Assembly (NCBI GenBank): GCA_028279425.1
Contig: JANQNV010000088.1
Location: forward strand, 1 to 43,513
Reading direction: 5' to 3'
DNA: 43,513 nucleotides
From: Longimicrobiales bacterium
GTDB taxonomy: Bacteria > Gemmatimonadota > Gemmatimonadetes > Longimicrobiales > Gaopeijiaceae
Made by a program: the position numbers and the translations under genes. Positions 24,225 through 33,500 of the stretch are shown here, one piece after another. The notes below the pieces were generated by a model. The model saw only the letters and a list, made by a program, of their open reading frames with translations. It searched no databases and had not been told where the DNA came from. How positions within the stretch are numbered: the first letter of the stretch is position 1; every line of letters begins with the position of its first letter.

Positions 24225-25070
24225 CTACTCGCCGGTCAGCTCCGCCTCGATCGCGTCGTCAGCGATCCGGTGCCCGACCCAGAAACTGCCGAACTCCCCG
24301 TAGATCGATGTCACCTCGTCGTAGCGCATCTCGGTGACGAGTTCCTTGAAGCGGATCGGGTCGGCCGCGAAGAGCGTGACCGCCCACTCCCAGTCGTCGA
24401 AGCCGACGGAGCCCGAGATGATCTGCTTGACCTTACCCGCGTAGGCACGGCCCGTCTTGCCGTGCTCCTGCATGAGGCGGGCACGCTCGGCGAGCGACTG
24501 CTCGTACCAGTTCTGACCCACGTTTCGCCGTTTGTTCATGGGGTAGAAGCACACGTAGGGCATCTCGGCCGGCTGACGAGGATACAGCCGCTGCATGGTG
24601 TAGTCGCGCGCCAACTGCTCCTCGAGAAAGGCGTCGACGCGCGACTGCCACTCCTCCGAGCCCATCTCGATCCCATCGGCCTCGGCCCGGCGGGCGAGTC
24701 CGAGGGTGTGTCCATAGAGCCCGAGCTCGACGACCGACACGTAGGAGCCGGTCACGACGGCGTCGGCCGCCGAAGGGTGGAGTCGCATCATCCGTTCGAC
24801 CTCGCCCAGTGCGTCGAGCGTCGGACGCAGGTGAAGGATCATGCAGTCCGTGCCGCCCCCCACGATCCGGTACAGGGCGCTCCAACCATCGCTTCCGAGG
24901 TCGCCCCACCCGCGGAGCATCGCCGCGAGATCGCGTAGCCCGGCGTCGCGATCGGCGGTACTCGTCGCATCGCCGGCATCCGTCGCGTCGACGGCCTCCG
25001 GAAGGCGCACGAACTGCGTGAGCATGTACCAGCCGTGGAGAGCGAGCGGTGGGGTGGGGGAGTCGGGCAT
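24225..25070 (-). CDS. hemQ: Coproheme decarboxylase HemQ (ChdC), chlorite dismutase-like
   Basis: It converts coproheme III to haem b by peroxide-dependent decarboxylation. ATG 25070 gives 281 residues and avoids a proline-rich extension. The catalytic Tyr lies in FYPMNKRR (Tyr 176) and the proximal His 27 residues later (His 203, LMQEHGKTGRAYAGKVKQI), the spacing of Firmicutes HemQ. IISGSVGFDDWEWAVTLFA and EMRYDEVTSIYGEFGSFWV are family hallmarks. Its presence, with hemA, hemH and a HemY-type oxidase 5-8 kb away, indicates the coproporphyrin-dependent haem route. It converges with the TonB receptor gene. Confidence 0.92.
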   Translation of the reverse strand: MPDSPTPPLALHGWYMLTQFVRLPEAVDATDAGDATSTADRDAGLRDLAAMLRGWGDLGSDGWSALYRIVGGGTDCMILHLRPTLDALGEVERMMRLHPSAADAVVTGSYVSVVELGLYGHTLGLARRAEADGIEMGSEEWQSRVDAFLEEQLARDYTMQRLYPRQPAEMPYVCFYPMNKRRNVGQNWYEQSLAERARLMQEHGKTGRAYAGKVKQIISGSVGFDDWEWAVTLFAADPIRFKELVTEMRYDEVTSIYGEFGSFWVGHRIADDAIEAELTGE

Positions 25071-25250
25071 GGCCGGGGCGGGTTGGGTCGAAAGAGGCGG
25101 CGCGGGACGGGCGACCGAAACATCGGCGACCGAGGCCGGAGTGTCACCCGTAGATGTGCGTAGAGACAGTGTCCACCGCAGTGCCGGTTGCCCGTCCCCT
25201 CGGGAGGACACGTTCGCAGCTAACACGAGATTGGCCGGGGCGTTTCACTC

Positions 25251-25266
25251 TGGCACGGGCGATGCA
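25251..25266 (+). promoter_or_regulatory. Candidate sigma54-type -24/-12 element
   Basis: TGGCACGGGCGATGCA places GG (25252-25253) and GC (25264-25265) ten bases apart, the invariant spacing of sigma54 promoters, with one mismatch to the TGGCAC-N5-TTGCA core. It lies about 63 bases before the GTG of the next gene. The 258-base divergent region 25071-25328 otherwise shows nothing clear. A chance match in GC-rich DNA cannot be excluded. Confidence 0.25.
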
Positions 25267-25328
25267 TCTCGCGAGCGCAGGCTCACGGCGCAGGTGCTCG
25301 ACTCGCAGGCGCATGGGGTACGGTTCCG

Positions 25329-26204
25329 GTGAAGACGACGATCCGATGGACGGCGGTCCTGGTGTTGGCCGGCGCGCTCGCCGCTGGCTCCGAGGCGCGT
25401 GCGCAGGCGATCCGCGGGCACCTCGTCGACGACGAGCTGCTGGTCCCGGTTTCCGGGGCGACGATCACCGTCCTCATCGGGGAGCAGAGGGGTCGACAGG
25501 TGCCGACCCGCAACGACGGCTCCTTCTTCATTCCGCTCGACTCGTGGGGCGGGTTTCGGCTCGAGGCCGAGCGGATCGGCTACGGCACCACCACGTCGCA
25601 GGCGTTCCGGGTCGACCGGGGCGACACCGTCTCGGTGGAATTCCGTATCCTGGCCGACGCCGTGCTCATGGAGCCCCTCCTCGTGACGGCTCGCTCGAAT
25701 CGCGGCCAGAACGTCTTCTATCGGCGGATGACCGATTGGGGGCAGGGCATCTTCGTGACGCCGGAGATGGTCGACTCCATCGGTCCCCGCCACCCGGCCG
25801 ACGTGCTCCACAACCAGGAGAAGGTGTGGCTGTCGTGGGGTTGGGGGGCCGGGGGGTCGGGCCAACACGGGCCGATCCCGAACATCCGGACCTTCATGGG
25901 CTCGGGCTGCGTCGGCTATCTGCTCGACGGCCGGCCGGTGATTCGTCCCCGGTGGGCTCGGGGTTCGATGTGGCTCGACTACCCGTTCGATACCCTCTTC
26001 GGCGATGACATCGTCGCCGTCGAGATCTATCGCCACATCAGCGAAGTCCCGCCCGACATCCGCAACGCGGCCAACGAGGTGTTCAACGGAGAGCCCGCCC
26101 CCGGCGTGGCGCGGATCGACGGCACGACGGCGGACCGGGTGCAGCAGGACTTCATGGCGGGCACCTGCGGCCTGGTCAACTTCTGGACGCGCGTGGGGTG
26201 GTAG
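25329..26204 (+). CDS. Secreted carboxypeptidase-regulatory-like/plug-like protein without barrel
   Basis: This 291-residue protein has a signal peptide (WTAVLVLAGALAAGSEARAQ). A carboxypeptidase-regulatory-like beta-sandwich follows (IRGHLVDDELLVPVSGATI, RNDGSFFIPL, VSVEFRILADAVLMEPLLV), then a segment resembling a TonB plug (YLLDGRPVIRPRW, DDIVAVEIYRHISEVP). No beta-barrel follows: the protein ends in CGLVNFWTRVGW. Such stand-alone proteins are familiar from Gemmatimonadota and relatives, but their job is unknown to me. Two Cys (GSGCVGYLL and GTCGLVNFW) could form a disulphide. It starts with GTG and is divergent from hemQ. Confidence 0.65.
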   Translation: MKTTIRWTAVLVLAGALAAGSEARAQAIRGHLVDDELLVPVSGATITVLIGEQRGRQVPTRNDGSFFIPLDSWGGFRLEAERIGYGTTTSQAFRVDRGDTVSVEFRILADAVLMEPLLVTARSNRGQNVFYRRMTDWGQGIFVTPEMVDSIGPRHPADVLHNQEKVWLSWGWGAGGSGQHGPIPNIRTFMGSGCVGYLLDGRPVIRPRWARGSMWLDYPFDTLFGDDIVAVEIYRHISEVPPDIRNAANEVFNGEPAPGVARIDGTTADRVQQDFMAGTCGLVNFWTRVGW

Positions 26205-26224
26205 CGGCCCCCGCGGGGACAGCC

Positions 26225-27346
26225 TCAGCGCTTCGACCGCACCTCGACCTCCGCTCGATCGGCTTCCTCGGCTGCCGCATCGAGAGCCTTTTGTTTCGCG
26301 CGTTCCCGGCGTCGGTTCTCCACCTCGCGCCGCACGACCGGGGCGACCTCCGATCCCAGGATCTCGATCGCGCGCATCACGGCGTCGTGGGGCATCGGGC
26401 CGACCGTCAGCTGGATGAGAAAGCGGTCGTGCCGGAAGAGCTCCCACTGGTAGAGGATCTTGTCGATCACCTCCTGGGGGCCGCCGAGGAACATGGCGCC
26501 GCGCAGGCCCCTCTCGCGATCGAACTGCTCTCGGCTCGGGGGCGGCCAGCCGCGTTCCCGTCCGATTCGTCCCATCCGTTCGGTGTAGGGCCCGTACACG
26601 AGCTCGGCCGCGGTCTCGGCGTCGGGTGCGAGGAAGCCGTGTCCGTTGATGCTGATCGACAACGAATCGGGGTCGTGTCCGACCTCGGCCGCGGTTTGGC
26701 GATAGAGGTCGACCAGCGGCTTGAAGCGCACCGGCGATCCCCCGATGATCGCCAGGGCCATCGGGAGCCCGAGGGTGGCGGCGCGCACGACCGACTGCGG
26801 GGTGCCCCCGACCGCGACCCAGAGCGGTAGCGGGTCCTGCAGCGGGCGGGGATAGACCGCCCGACCGTCGATGGCGGGTCGGTGCTCGCCGCTCCAGGTG
26901 ATCCGTTCGGTCGCCCGCAGCCGCAGGAGCAGGTCGAGCTTCTCGCTGAAGAGCTCGTCGTAGTCGGCCAGATCTTGTCCGAACAGCGGAAACGACTCCG
27001 TGAACGAGCCGCGGCCTGCCATGATTTCGGCGCGCCCCCCCGAAAGCAGGTCGAGGGTCGCGAAGTCCTGAAACACCCGCACGGGGTCGTCGGAGCTGAG
27101 CACCGAGACCGCGCTGGTCAGGTGGATCCAGCGCGTACGGGCAGCGGCGGCGGCGAGCACCACGGCGGGCGACGACACGGCGTAGTCGGCGCGGTGGTGT
27201 TCGCCCACACCGAAGATGTCCAGGCCGACCTTGTCGGCCAGCTCGATCTCTTCGAGAAGGTGGCGAAGCCGTTCGTCGGCGCCGGCCTGCCCGCCCGTCG
27301 CGGGATCCAGACCGACCTCGGCGAAGCTGTAGATCCCGATCTCCAC
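26225..27346 (-). CDS. Luciferase-like flavin-dependent oxidoreductase (LLM class)
   Basis: This 373-residue protein carries the bacterial-luciferase TIM-barrel pattern: [72 protein letters not shown] and a C-terminal [14 protein letters not shown]. The closest recalled groups are FMN- or F420-dependent monooxygenases annotated as LLM class. The C-terminus ends in a charged tail ([19 protein letters not shown]). It starts with GTG. Neighbours on either side are unrelated, so context gives no substrate. Confidence 0.85.
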   Translation of the reverse strand: MEIGIYSFAEVGLDPATGGQAGADERLRHLLEEIELADKVGLDIFGVGEHHRADYAVSSPAVVLAAAAARTRWIHLTSAVSVLSSDDPVRVFQDFATLDLLSGGRAEIMAGRGSFTESFPLFGQDLADYDELFSEKLDLLLRLRATERITWSGEHRPAIDGRAVYPRPLQDPLPLWVAVGGTPQSVVRAATLGLPMALAIIGGSPVRFKPLVDLYRQTAAEVGHDPDSLSISINGHGFLAPDAETAAELVYGPYTERMGRIGRERGWPPPSREQFDRERGLRGAMFLGGPQEVIDKILYQWELFRHDRFLIQLTVGPMPHDAVMRAIEILGSEVAPVVRREVENRRRERAKQKALDAAAEEADRAEVEVRSKR

Positions 27347-27434
27347 GTCAGGCGCGCGCCTTCGTTGGGGGGGCTACCGATGCGGATGCTGGATGACTCT
27401 ACGACCCTACGGCGACGGAGCCAACACCGCAGGG

Positions 27435-30065
27435 TCACGACCCGCGCAGCACCGAAGCCGGGTCGACACGCGACGCCCGCGACGCTGGAATCCAGGTGGC
27501 GACGGTGGCGACGAACCCGAGAAAGAGGGCCACGCCGAGGTAGACCCTCGGGTCCACCGCGCCGATTTCGAACAGCAGACTACCCATCAGTCGGGTCGCG
27601 AAGGCCGAGACGACGAGTCCCACGCCGAGTCCGAGCCCCACCATGCGCCCGCTTTGCCCCAGAACCATCGCCAGCACGGTACCCCGTTGCGCTCCGACGG
27701 CCATCCGGAGCCCGATTTCGCGGCTCCGCAGCGAAAAGCCGTACGACACCACCCCGTAGAGTCCCACCGCGGCGAGGAGCAGCGCCGTGAGCGCGAAGAG
27801 TCCCATGAGAAGCATGATGAATCGACGTCGGGCCTCCGATGCACCCACCACCTGGGCCAATACGTCGATTCTCGAGACCGGAAGCAACGGGTCGAGCGAC
27901 GCCACGACCCTCCGAAGCGCCGGCACGGGAGGGGGGGCGCCGCCGTGGTGGATGGCGAGCGACATTCCACGCGGCGCCGACATGGGTAGCCGGACGGGGG
28001 GGAAGTACATGAGGGAGCCGGGCTCTCGGGTCAGCGACCGGTTGCGCACGTCCGAGACGACACCCACGACTTCGCGCCAGATCTGCTGCTCGGTGTCGAT
28101 GTTGATGCGTTGCCCGATCGGATCCCCGTCGGGCCACAACTCCGTGGCCATCGCTTCGCTGACCAGCATGACGGGAGCGGCGCCCTCGCGGGCGTCGTCC
28201 CAGGTGAGGGCGCGGCCACGCACCACCCGCTGTTGCATGGCCTCGAGATACCCCGGGGTGATCAGTGTGTAGTCGGCGAACCCGAGTCCTCGATCCAACT
28301 GTCCATCCACCTCGAAGCCCCAGTTGGAGGCTCCACCGAGGGGGATGAACTGCCCGAGTCCGGCCGAGACCACGGCGGGATCTGTCGTGAGCCGTTCCAG
28401 CAGCTCCCGGTAGAAGGCGTTGAGGGCATCGACGTCGGGGTAGGCGTCGCGCGACAACGCCAGCGGTGCGATCACCCGGTCGTCGATGTCGAAGCCCGGA
28501 TCCACCGACCGAATCCGATGGAGGCTACTCATGAGTAGTCCGGATCCCACGAGGAGGATCGCCGTCAGGGCCACCTCGAACACGACGAGCCCGCGGCCCA
28601 GGCTCCAGCGACCCCTCGACGAGACCGTGCTACGGCGTCCCCCCACCAGTGAGGCTCGAAGGTCGGCCCTCGTGCCGCGCCATGCGGGCCACGACCCGAA
28701 GCCGAGCCCGGTCACCACAGCGATCGCCGAGGTGAACGCGAGCACGGAACCGTCGAGCCCGGCGATCGGCAGCGGCAGCGATGGAGGTGCGAGGGGGGCG
28801 ACCATGTGCAACAGGATCTGTGCCAGGATGATGCCCAGCCCCGCGCCGAGCACGGCCAGCACGAGGCTTTCGGTGAGGAGGACCCGAACGAGTCGGCGGC
28901 GGGAGGCACCGAGAGCCGCGCGCATGCTCAGTTCGGCCCTGCGGGCCTCGCCGCGCACCAACAGGAGATTCGCGAGGTTGGCGCAGGCGATCAGAAGGAC
29001 CAGGCCGACGGCGCCCAGCAGCAGCGTGAGGTGCGCCCGCGCCCCACCGTACAAGTGCTCGCGAAGGGGCACGAGGTGGATCTGTTGCCCGTCGGACAGG
29101 GCGGCGGGAAAGCGAGCGCGCACGCGGTCGACGACGCCGGGGAGGCGCGCCGCCGCCGCACTCGCTGGTTCGTCGTCTGCGAGTCGGGCCACCACGATGC
29201 GGTTGTTGTTCTGCGCCGATGTGATCGTGAATGCGCTCTCGTCGACGCGCGTCGGGATCCACACATCCACGCCCTCGAAGATCAGCGTGAAGTCGGGCGG
29301 CATGACGCCCGTGACCATCGTGGAACGGCCATTCAAGACGACCGCTTGCCCGACGGCATCGGGGTCGAGGCCGAAGCGCCGCTGCCAGAGACCGTGCGAG
29401 ATGACGGCGACATCGGGGCCGCCGAATGCAGCCTCGTCGGGCGAGAACCCCCGACCCGCCGCGAGTGCCACGCCGGCGACCTCGAAGAAGCCGGCATTCA
29501 CCTGCGCGGCCTGGACGCGCTCGGGCCGGTCGGTGCCTCCGATGTTGACGGCGAACGGAGCTATCTCGGCCACGTGGGCGAAGACCCCCTCGTCGCGCAT
29601 GGCGGCGAACACCGGCGACGAAAACGCGGCGAAACCTCGGCCTTCGCCGGGGGCTGGTACGTTGTACGGCACCACCAGCCGATCGTCGTCGGGAAACGGG
29701 AGGGGATCGAAGAACGCCGCGTCGACCATGCTGAAGATGGCCGTATTGCCACCGATCCCGAGCGCGAGGGTCGCCACGGCAACGGCCGTGAAGGCCGGCC
29801 GGCGAAGCAGCCCGCGAAGGGCAAAGCGCAGGTCGTGAAGACCATTCGACATCCCCATCCCCTCCTCCCATCGGGCGCCGAGCCCGTTCACGATCAGGTC
29901 GCGCGCGGTGCGCACGACGAACACCACACTCGTCCACCGCCCTCGTCGACGCGCCTCGCGCCAGGCCGCTGCGGCCAGCTCTTCCATCTCCAGCCCGTAC
30001 AGAAGGCGGATCGGATTGGGGAAGAAGTGGAGGGCGCGACGATAGAGACGGCGCAGTCCGCGCAC
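27435..30065 (-). CDS. ADOP-family MacB/FtsX-like permease (1)
   Basis: This 876-residue ADOP protein has an N-terminal cytoplasmic prefix, then LRFALRGLLRRPAFTAVAV and TLALGIGGNTAIFSMVDAA at the first membrane span, a MacB-type periplasmic domain (about 130-340), an FtsX domain (LVLLIACANLANLLLVRGE), a second periplasmic domain and a second FtsX domain ending SRASRVDPASVLRGS. Such permeases lack the ATPase in the same gene and are common in Acidobacteriota and Gemmatimonadota; their substrate is generally unknown. The GTG start follows the padR stop by one base, so the two are one unit. Confidence 0.88.
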   Translation of the reverse strand: MRGLRRLYRRALHFFPNPIRLLYGLEMEELAAAAWREARRRGRWTSVVFVVRTARDLIVNGLGARWEEGMGMSNGLHDLRFALRGLLRRPAFTAVAVATLALGIGGNTAIFSMVDAAFFDPLPFPDDDRLVVPYNVPAPGEGRGFAAFSSPVFAAMRDEGVFAHVAEIAPFAVNIGGTDRPERVQAAQVNAGFFEVAGVALAAGRGFSPDEAAFGGPDVAVISHGLWQRRFGLDPDAVGQAVVLNGRSTMVTGVMPPDFTLIFEGVDVWIPTRVDESAFTITSAQNNNRIVVARLADDEPASAAAARLPGVVDRVRARFPAALSDGQQIHLVPLREHLYGGARAHLTLLLGAVGLVLLIACANLANLLLVRGEARRAELSMRAALGASRRRLVRVLLTESLVLAVLGAGLGIILAQILLHMVAPLAPPSLPLPIAGLDGSVLAFTSAIAVVTGLGFGSWPAWRGTRADLRASLVGGRRSTVSSRGRWSLGRGLVVFEVALTAILLVGSGLLMSSLHRIRSVDPGFDIDDRVIAPLALSRDAYPDVDALNAFYRELLERLTTDPAVVSAGLGQFIPLGGASNWGFEVDGQLDRGLGFADYTLITPGYLEAMQQRVVRGRALTWDDAREGAAPVMLVSEAMATELWPDGDPIGQRINIDTEQQIWREVVGVVSDVRNRSLTREPGSLMYFPPVRLPMSAPRGMSLAIHHGGAPPPVPALRRVVASLDPLLPVSRIDVLAQVVGASEARRRFIMLLMGLFALTALLLAAVGLYGVVSYGFSLRSREIGLRMAVGAQRGTVLAMVLGQSGRMVGLGLGVGLVVSAFATRLMGSLLFEIGAVDPRVYLGVALFLGFVATVATWIPASRASRVDPASVLRGS

Positions 30066-30066
30066 G

Positions 30067-30420
30067 TCAGCTCTCGCCGAGGAGACTCGCCCGGTCGGCC
30101 CGATCCAGCAGGGAGCGAAGGCGCTCTGCCTCGGCTCGTGCGACTCTGCGCCCCAGCGACGTCACGCCGTAGTAGCGTCGCCGCGCATCCGAGTCGGGAG
30201 CGGCCGGGGGGTCGACGGCCTCGATCCAGGCGTCGTCGACCATACGCGCGATCGAGCGGTACATCGAGCCGGGGTCGAGTCGGATGCGGCCCGCCGACCG
30301 CTCCTCGACCGCTTGCTTCAGCCCGTACCCGTGTGAGGGGGCTTCGAGCAGCACCATCAGGATTGCGAAGACCCGGGGATTCAGCGGCAGCGCGGCGGCG
30401 AGCTCAGCGTCGGTGGGCAT
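30067..30420 (-). CDS. PadR-family transcriptional regulator paired with ADOP permease (1)
   Basis: It has a PadR winged helix (PRVFAILMVLLEAPSHGYGL, DPGSMYRSIARMVDDAWIE, RRYYGVTSLGRRVARAE) with a short C-terminal dimer helix. ATG 30420 gives 117 residues; an in-frame ATG at 30462 would add 14 residues but sits only a few bases behind a possible -10, so I prefer the shorter start with some doubt. The permease gene begins one base after its stop. PadR proteins usually repress their own operon in response to small toxic molecules. Confidence 0.85.
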   Translation of the reverse strand: MPTDAELAAALPLNPRVFAILMVLLEAPSHGYGLKQAVEERSAGRIRLDPGSMYRSIARMVDDAWIEAVDPPAAPDSDARRRYYGVTSLGRRVARAEAERLRSLLDRADRASLLGES

Positions 30421-30451
30421 GGCGGCAGGGACCGGTGGCGAGAAAGGCCCG

Positions 30452-30501
30452 AATCGCGCCATTCGCGATTAGAGGCGATTCACATATAGGCAATCGGCAG
30501 A
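30452..30501 (-). promoter_or_regulatory. Putative promoter/operator of the padR-ADOP (1) operon
   Basis: AATCGC (30452-30457) is repeated in inverted form at 30465-30470 and again at 30475-30480, giving nested dyads over the 5' end of padR. On the reverse strand TTGCCT followed 16 bases later by TAATCG could be -35/-10. Autoregulation by PadR would fit, but the site is not a proven PadR motif. Confidence 0.35.
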
Positions 30502-30570
30502 GATGTGGCAAGCCGCTCGGCCGGGGCAGGTCTGTGCGGGGCCAGGTCGACCCCTCCGCGCCGGGCTCGT

Positions 30571-32469
30571 CTACGGAGTGATCGTCCCGAGCCGGGTTCC
30601 TGACCTCACCTCGAGTCCCTCGGTGAAGACGTCGGGTCCGATGATGCCCGACCCCGACGTCCAGCCGTTGGCGTTGACCACCCAGGTCGTTTCGACTCCG
30701 GCGAGCAGACCGAACAGGTCGCTCCAGCCGGCGACGCCACTGAAGTCCGGCACCTCGACGTCGAGCTCGGCCACGGCGCCGAGGTAGTCGTCGGTAACCC
30801 AGAGCGTCACACCACGGGTGTCCTGCGAGAAGCCGACGTTGATGTGGCCCAGATACTCGGGCTGCCGCGTGTATACGGCACGCAGGCGGGCATACGGGGC
30901 GGACTGCTCGGTGGTCACGGCGACGGTTCCGAGATACGGGCCCATGGTGAGGGTCTGATCGGCCACGGTCGTGAAGTACCTCTCCGTTCCACGGGCGTCC
31001 GTCGTGGGGCTGGCTGCCGAGACCGTCGAGACGATGACCGACTGAATGTCGCCCGCGCGCGTCATACCTTGAGGCACCACGGGCACCGTCCAGACCGGCC
31101 CCGCCGCGCCGGGTCCAGGTGCGAACACGGCCGCGCCGATCGTGGGCGTCAGGAAGGCAGTCGCCACGCCGGCGAGATCGGCACCGAGATTGTTGGCCGT
31201 CAGGGTGATCGAGGCGGGATCGAAGGCGTCGGAACCGGTGAAGTCGACGGTGACCGAGCTGCCAGCGGGCGGATTGATGTCCCGCTGCATGAACATCTTG
31301 TCGATCGAGGGAATCCCGACGCCGGCCGTGAAGCGCGACGCGAAGAAGTCGGTCGGACCGTCTTCGACCATATCGAGCGAAAACGTCGTACCGGTCCCCC
31401 CGATGAGCGTCGCGGCGTCGCGGCTGAGGGTGATATTGGCGAGCTGCCCCGCGGCGAGACCGACCACCGTCCCGTTCACGGTCTTGTAGACTGGGCAGGC
31501 GCCGGCCCGCAACACGGCCTCCTCTCGGCTCAGGTGGAAGATCACGATGTCGTAGTCGGCGCCGTCCTGGAAGACGGCGGCCACCTTCACCTGATCGCTG
31601 CCCACCGAGAAGTCGAAGAGGGGACCGTTGCCGATCACTTGCTCCCAGGCCGAAGTCCCGTCCTGGACCGCGACCCACACGGGGATGTCGTCGCAGAAGC
31701 CCCAGGTGAAGTCGCTGCCCGACGGGGCGGAGGTGACCGTGAGGTCGAGGGTGGCGCTGGCGTCCGAGACGCCGCTCGCCGATCCCGTCAGGGTGATGGA
31801 GTAGCTGCCCGGGGTGACGCTCCCGTCGACCTGGATGGTGAGCGCCGCCGAGCCGCCGGCGATGGCGGCGGCGATGCCCCCGACGGTGATTCCCGTGGGC
31901 GCGTTCGAGGCGACCTGCACCGCACCGGTGAAGGGCGAGGTGCGGGTGATCGACAGCGTCGCGGCACCCGATGCGCCCTGTTGCACCGTGAGCGCGGTGG
32001 GCGCCAGGGCCAGAGCGAAGCCGCCGACCGGGGCCGCGGTCACCTCGAGGTTCAGCGTTGCCGTGGCGGCGGCGACCCCACCGCCCACGGCGCGCACCGT
32101 GGCCTGCACGGTCCCGACCGCCGCCGTCCCCGCAACGGCCAGCGCGAGGTCGGCCGTGGTCTGGCCCGCCGCGATCTGGGCCGAAGGAGCCGTCACCCCG
32201 GTGGGGAGCCCATCGAGCGACACCGTGACGGCCCCGGTGTAGCCGCCGGCCCGTGTGAGGGTCACCCGAACCGTGCCGTCGTCCCCTTGCTGGAGGACGA
32301 GCGTCGTGGTGCCCAAGGTGATCGAAATCGAGGGATTGCCGCCCGGGTCCGGATCCGAAGGGGAGTCACTCCCGCACGCCACGAGAAGGGCGAGAATCGC
32401 GGCGGCCGAGATGCGGCCGAGGTGGGCCGACAGGGCGCGGAGGCGGGGGCTCGAAAGGCGTCGATTCAT
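30571..32469 (-). CDS. Large Ig-like-repeat lipoprotein of unknown function
   Basis: ATG 32469 gives 632 residues with signal peptide and lipobox (ALLVAC, then GSDSPSDPDPGG linker). Two or more Ig-like domains of about 95 residues follow, with repeats such as LVLQQGDDGTVRVTLTRAG and LTVQQGASGAATLSITRTS. The C-terminal half (from about 270) has FTWGFCDDIPVWVAVQDG and FHLSREEAVLRAGACPVY, with two Cys that may bridge, and no family that I recognise. It is probably anchored in the outer membrane and exposed. It is downstream of no other gene; the AraC regulator diverges from it with an 89-base gap. Confidence 0.72.
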   Translation of the reverse strand: MNRRLSSPRLRALSAHLGRISAAAILALLVACGSDSPSDPDPGGNPSISITLGTTTLVLQQGDDGTVRVTLTRAGGYTGAVTVSLDGLPTGVTAPSAQIAAGQTTADLALAVAGTAAVGTVQATVRAVGGGVAAATATLNLEVTAAPVGGFALALAPTALTVQQGASGAATLSITRTSPFTGAVQVASNAPTGITVGGIAAAIAGGSAALTIQVDGSVTPGSYSITLTGSASGVSDASATLDLTVTSAPSGSDFTWGFCDDIPVWVAVQDGTSAWEQVIGNGPLFDFSVGSDQVKVAAVFQDGADYDIVIFHLSREEAVLRAGACPVYKTVNGTVVGLAAGQLANITLSRDAATLIGGTGTTFSLDMVEDGPTDFFASRFTAGVGIPSIDKMFMQRDINPPAGSSVTVDFTGSDAFDPASITLTANNLGADLAGVATAFLTPTIGAAVFAPGPGAAGPVWTVPVVPQGMTRAGDIQSVIVSTVSAASPTTDARGTERYFTTVADQTLTMGPYLGTVAVTTEQSAPYARLRAVYTRQPEYLGHINVGFSQDTRGVTLWVTDDYLGAVAELDVEVPDFSGVAGWSDLFGLLAGVETTWVVNANGWTSGSGIIGPDVFTEGLEVRSGTRLGTITP

Positions 32470-32558
32470 GGGCGCGGGCGGAGGCGGAGCGGCGAGCGAA
32501 GAACACCGGCGAAGGTGCCGGGCTGTCGGTGGGTGGGTCAAGCCGAGAGATTCGCCCT

Positions 32559-33461
32559 ATGCCGCGCCCCTCGAACACCTATCGCACCCGGATCGACCGC
32601 GTGGTCGACCATATCCAGCGTCGTCCGGGGTCCGATCTGTCGCTGGCCTCCCTGGCAAAGGTCGCCCATTTCTCGCCGTACCACTTCCACCGGCTCTTCA
32701 AGGCGCATGTGGGCGAGACTCTCAACCACTTCGTGCGGCGCACCCGGTTGGAGAGGGCGGCGGTGTTGATGCGCTCGAGCCCGGGCCGTTCGCTGTCGGC
32801 GATCGCCGAGGAGTGCGGTTTCGGAGCCCTCGCGACGCTCTCGCGCACCTTCAAGGAGGTCTACGGCCTCAGCCCCTCGCGGTGGGACCGCGTCACGCGC
32901 CTGCAAGAGCGCAAGATCGATCAAGCCGGCGTCGAATTCCCCGTCTACTCTGAGGAGCAGTTCAGGGAGATGGAGTCGCAGTTTCCGGTCACTGTCGAAC
33001 GGGTATCCGCGATGCGCCTGGCCTACGTACGCACGGCCGATTCGTATGCCGAGGGTGCGTTCCAACGCATCTACGACCGCTTGATGGATTGGGCGCAGGC
33101 CGAGGGCCTTCCGGCGGGGTGTGTGTTCGCCATGTCGCACGACGACCCCGACGTCACGCCCAAGGAGAAATGCCGCCTCGATGTGGCCATGACGGTGCCG
33201 GACGGCTTTGCACCGCGGCGAGGCGTGCGGTTGCGCACCGTACCCGACACGTGGGTGGCGCGCGCGCGGTGCACCGGAGAGTTCATCAACATCCACAAGG
33301 TGTGGGAGTTCCTCTACCGCCACTGGCTGCCGAGCAGCCGCTGGGAACCCCGCCATCTCCCTGCGATGGAGTACTTCCGCACGCAGCCCGAGGACTGGTG
33401 GAGAGACGAGGTCGTCGATCTCGACGCCTGGATCCCCATCCGCAGGTTGCGTCGAATCTGA
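32559..33461 (+). CDS. AraC-family regulator with GyrI-like effector domain
   Basis: This 300-residue protein has an AraC/XylS DNA-binding domain at residues 1-110 (VVDHIQRRPGSDLSLASLA, AHFSPYHFHRLFKAHVGET, SAIAEECGFGALATLSRTF) followed by a GyrI-like small-molecule-binding domain (FPVTVERVSAMRLAYVRT to the C-terminus), the layout of Rob/SoxS-type multidrug sensors. ATG 32559 is chosen because the helix-turn-helix domain starts soon after; an in-frame start 30 bases upstream is possible. The VOC gene follows by 39 bases and may be co-transcribed. It diverges from the Ig-like lipoprotein gene. Confidence 0.88.
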   Translation: MPRPSNTYRTRIDRVVDHIQRRPGSDLSLASLAKVAHFSPYHFHRLFKAHVGETLNHFVRRTRLERAAVLMRSSPGRSLSAIAEECGFGALATLSRTFKEVYGLSPSRWDRVTRLQERKIDQAGVEFPVYSEEQFREMESQFPVTVERVSAMRLAYVRTADSYAEGAFQRIYDRLMDWAQAEGLPAGCVFAMSHDDPDVTPKEKCRLDVAMTVPDGFAPRRGVRLRTVPDTWVARARCTGEFINIHKVWEFLYRHWLPSSRWEPRHLPAMEYFRTQPEDWWRDEVVDLDAWIPIRRLRRI

Positions 33462-33500
33462 CACGGCGCGGCTCGAGCCGCGCCATCACGGGAGACGGCT

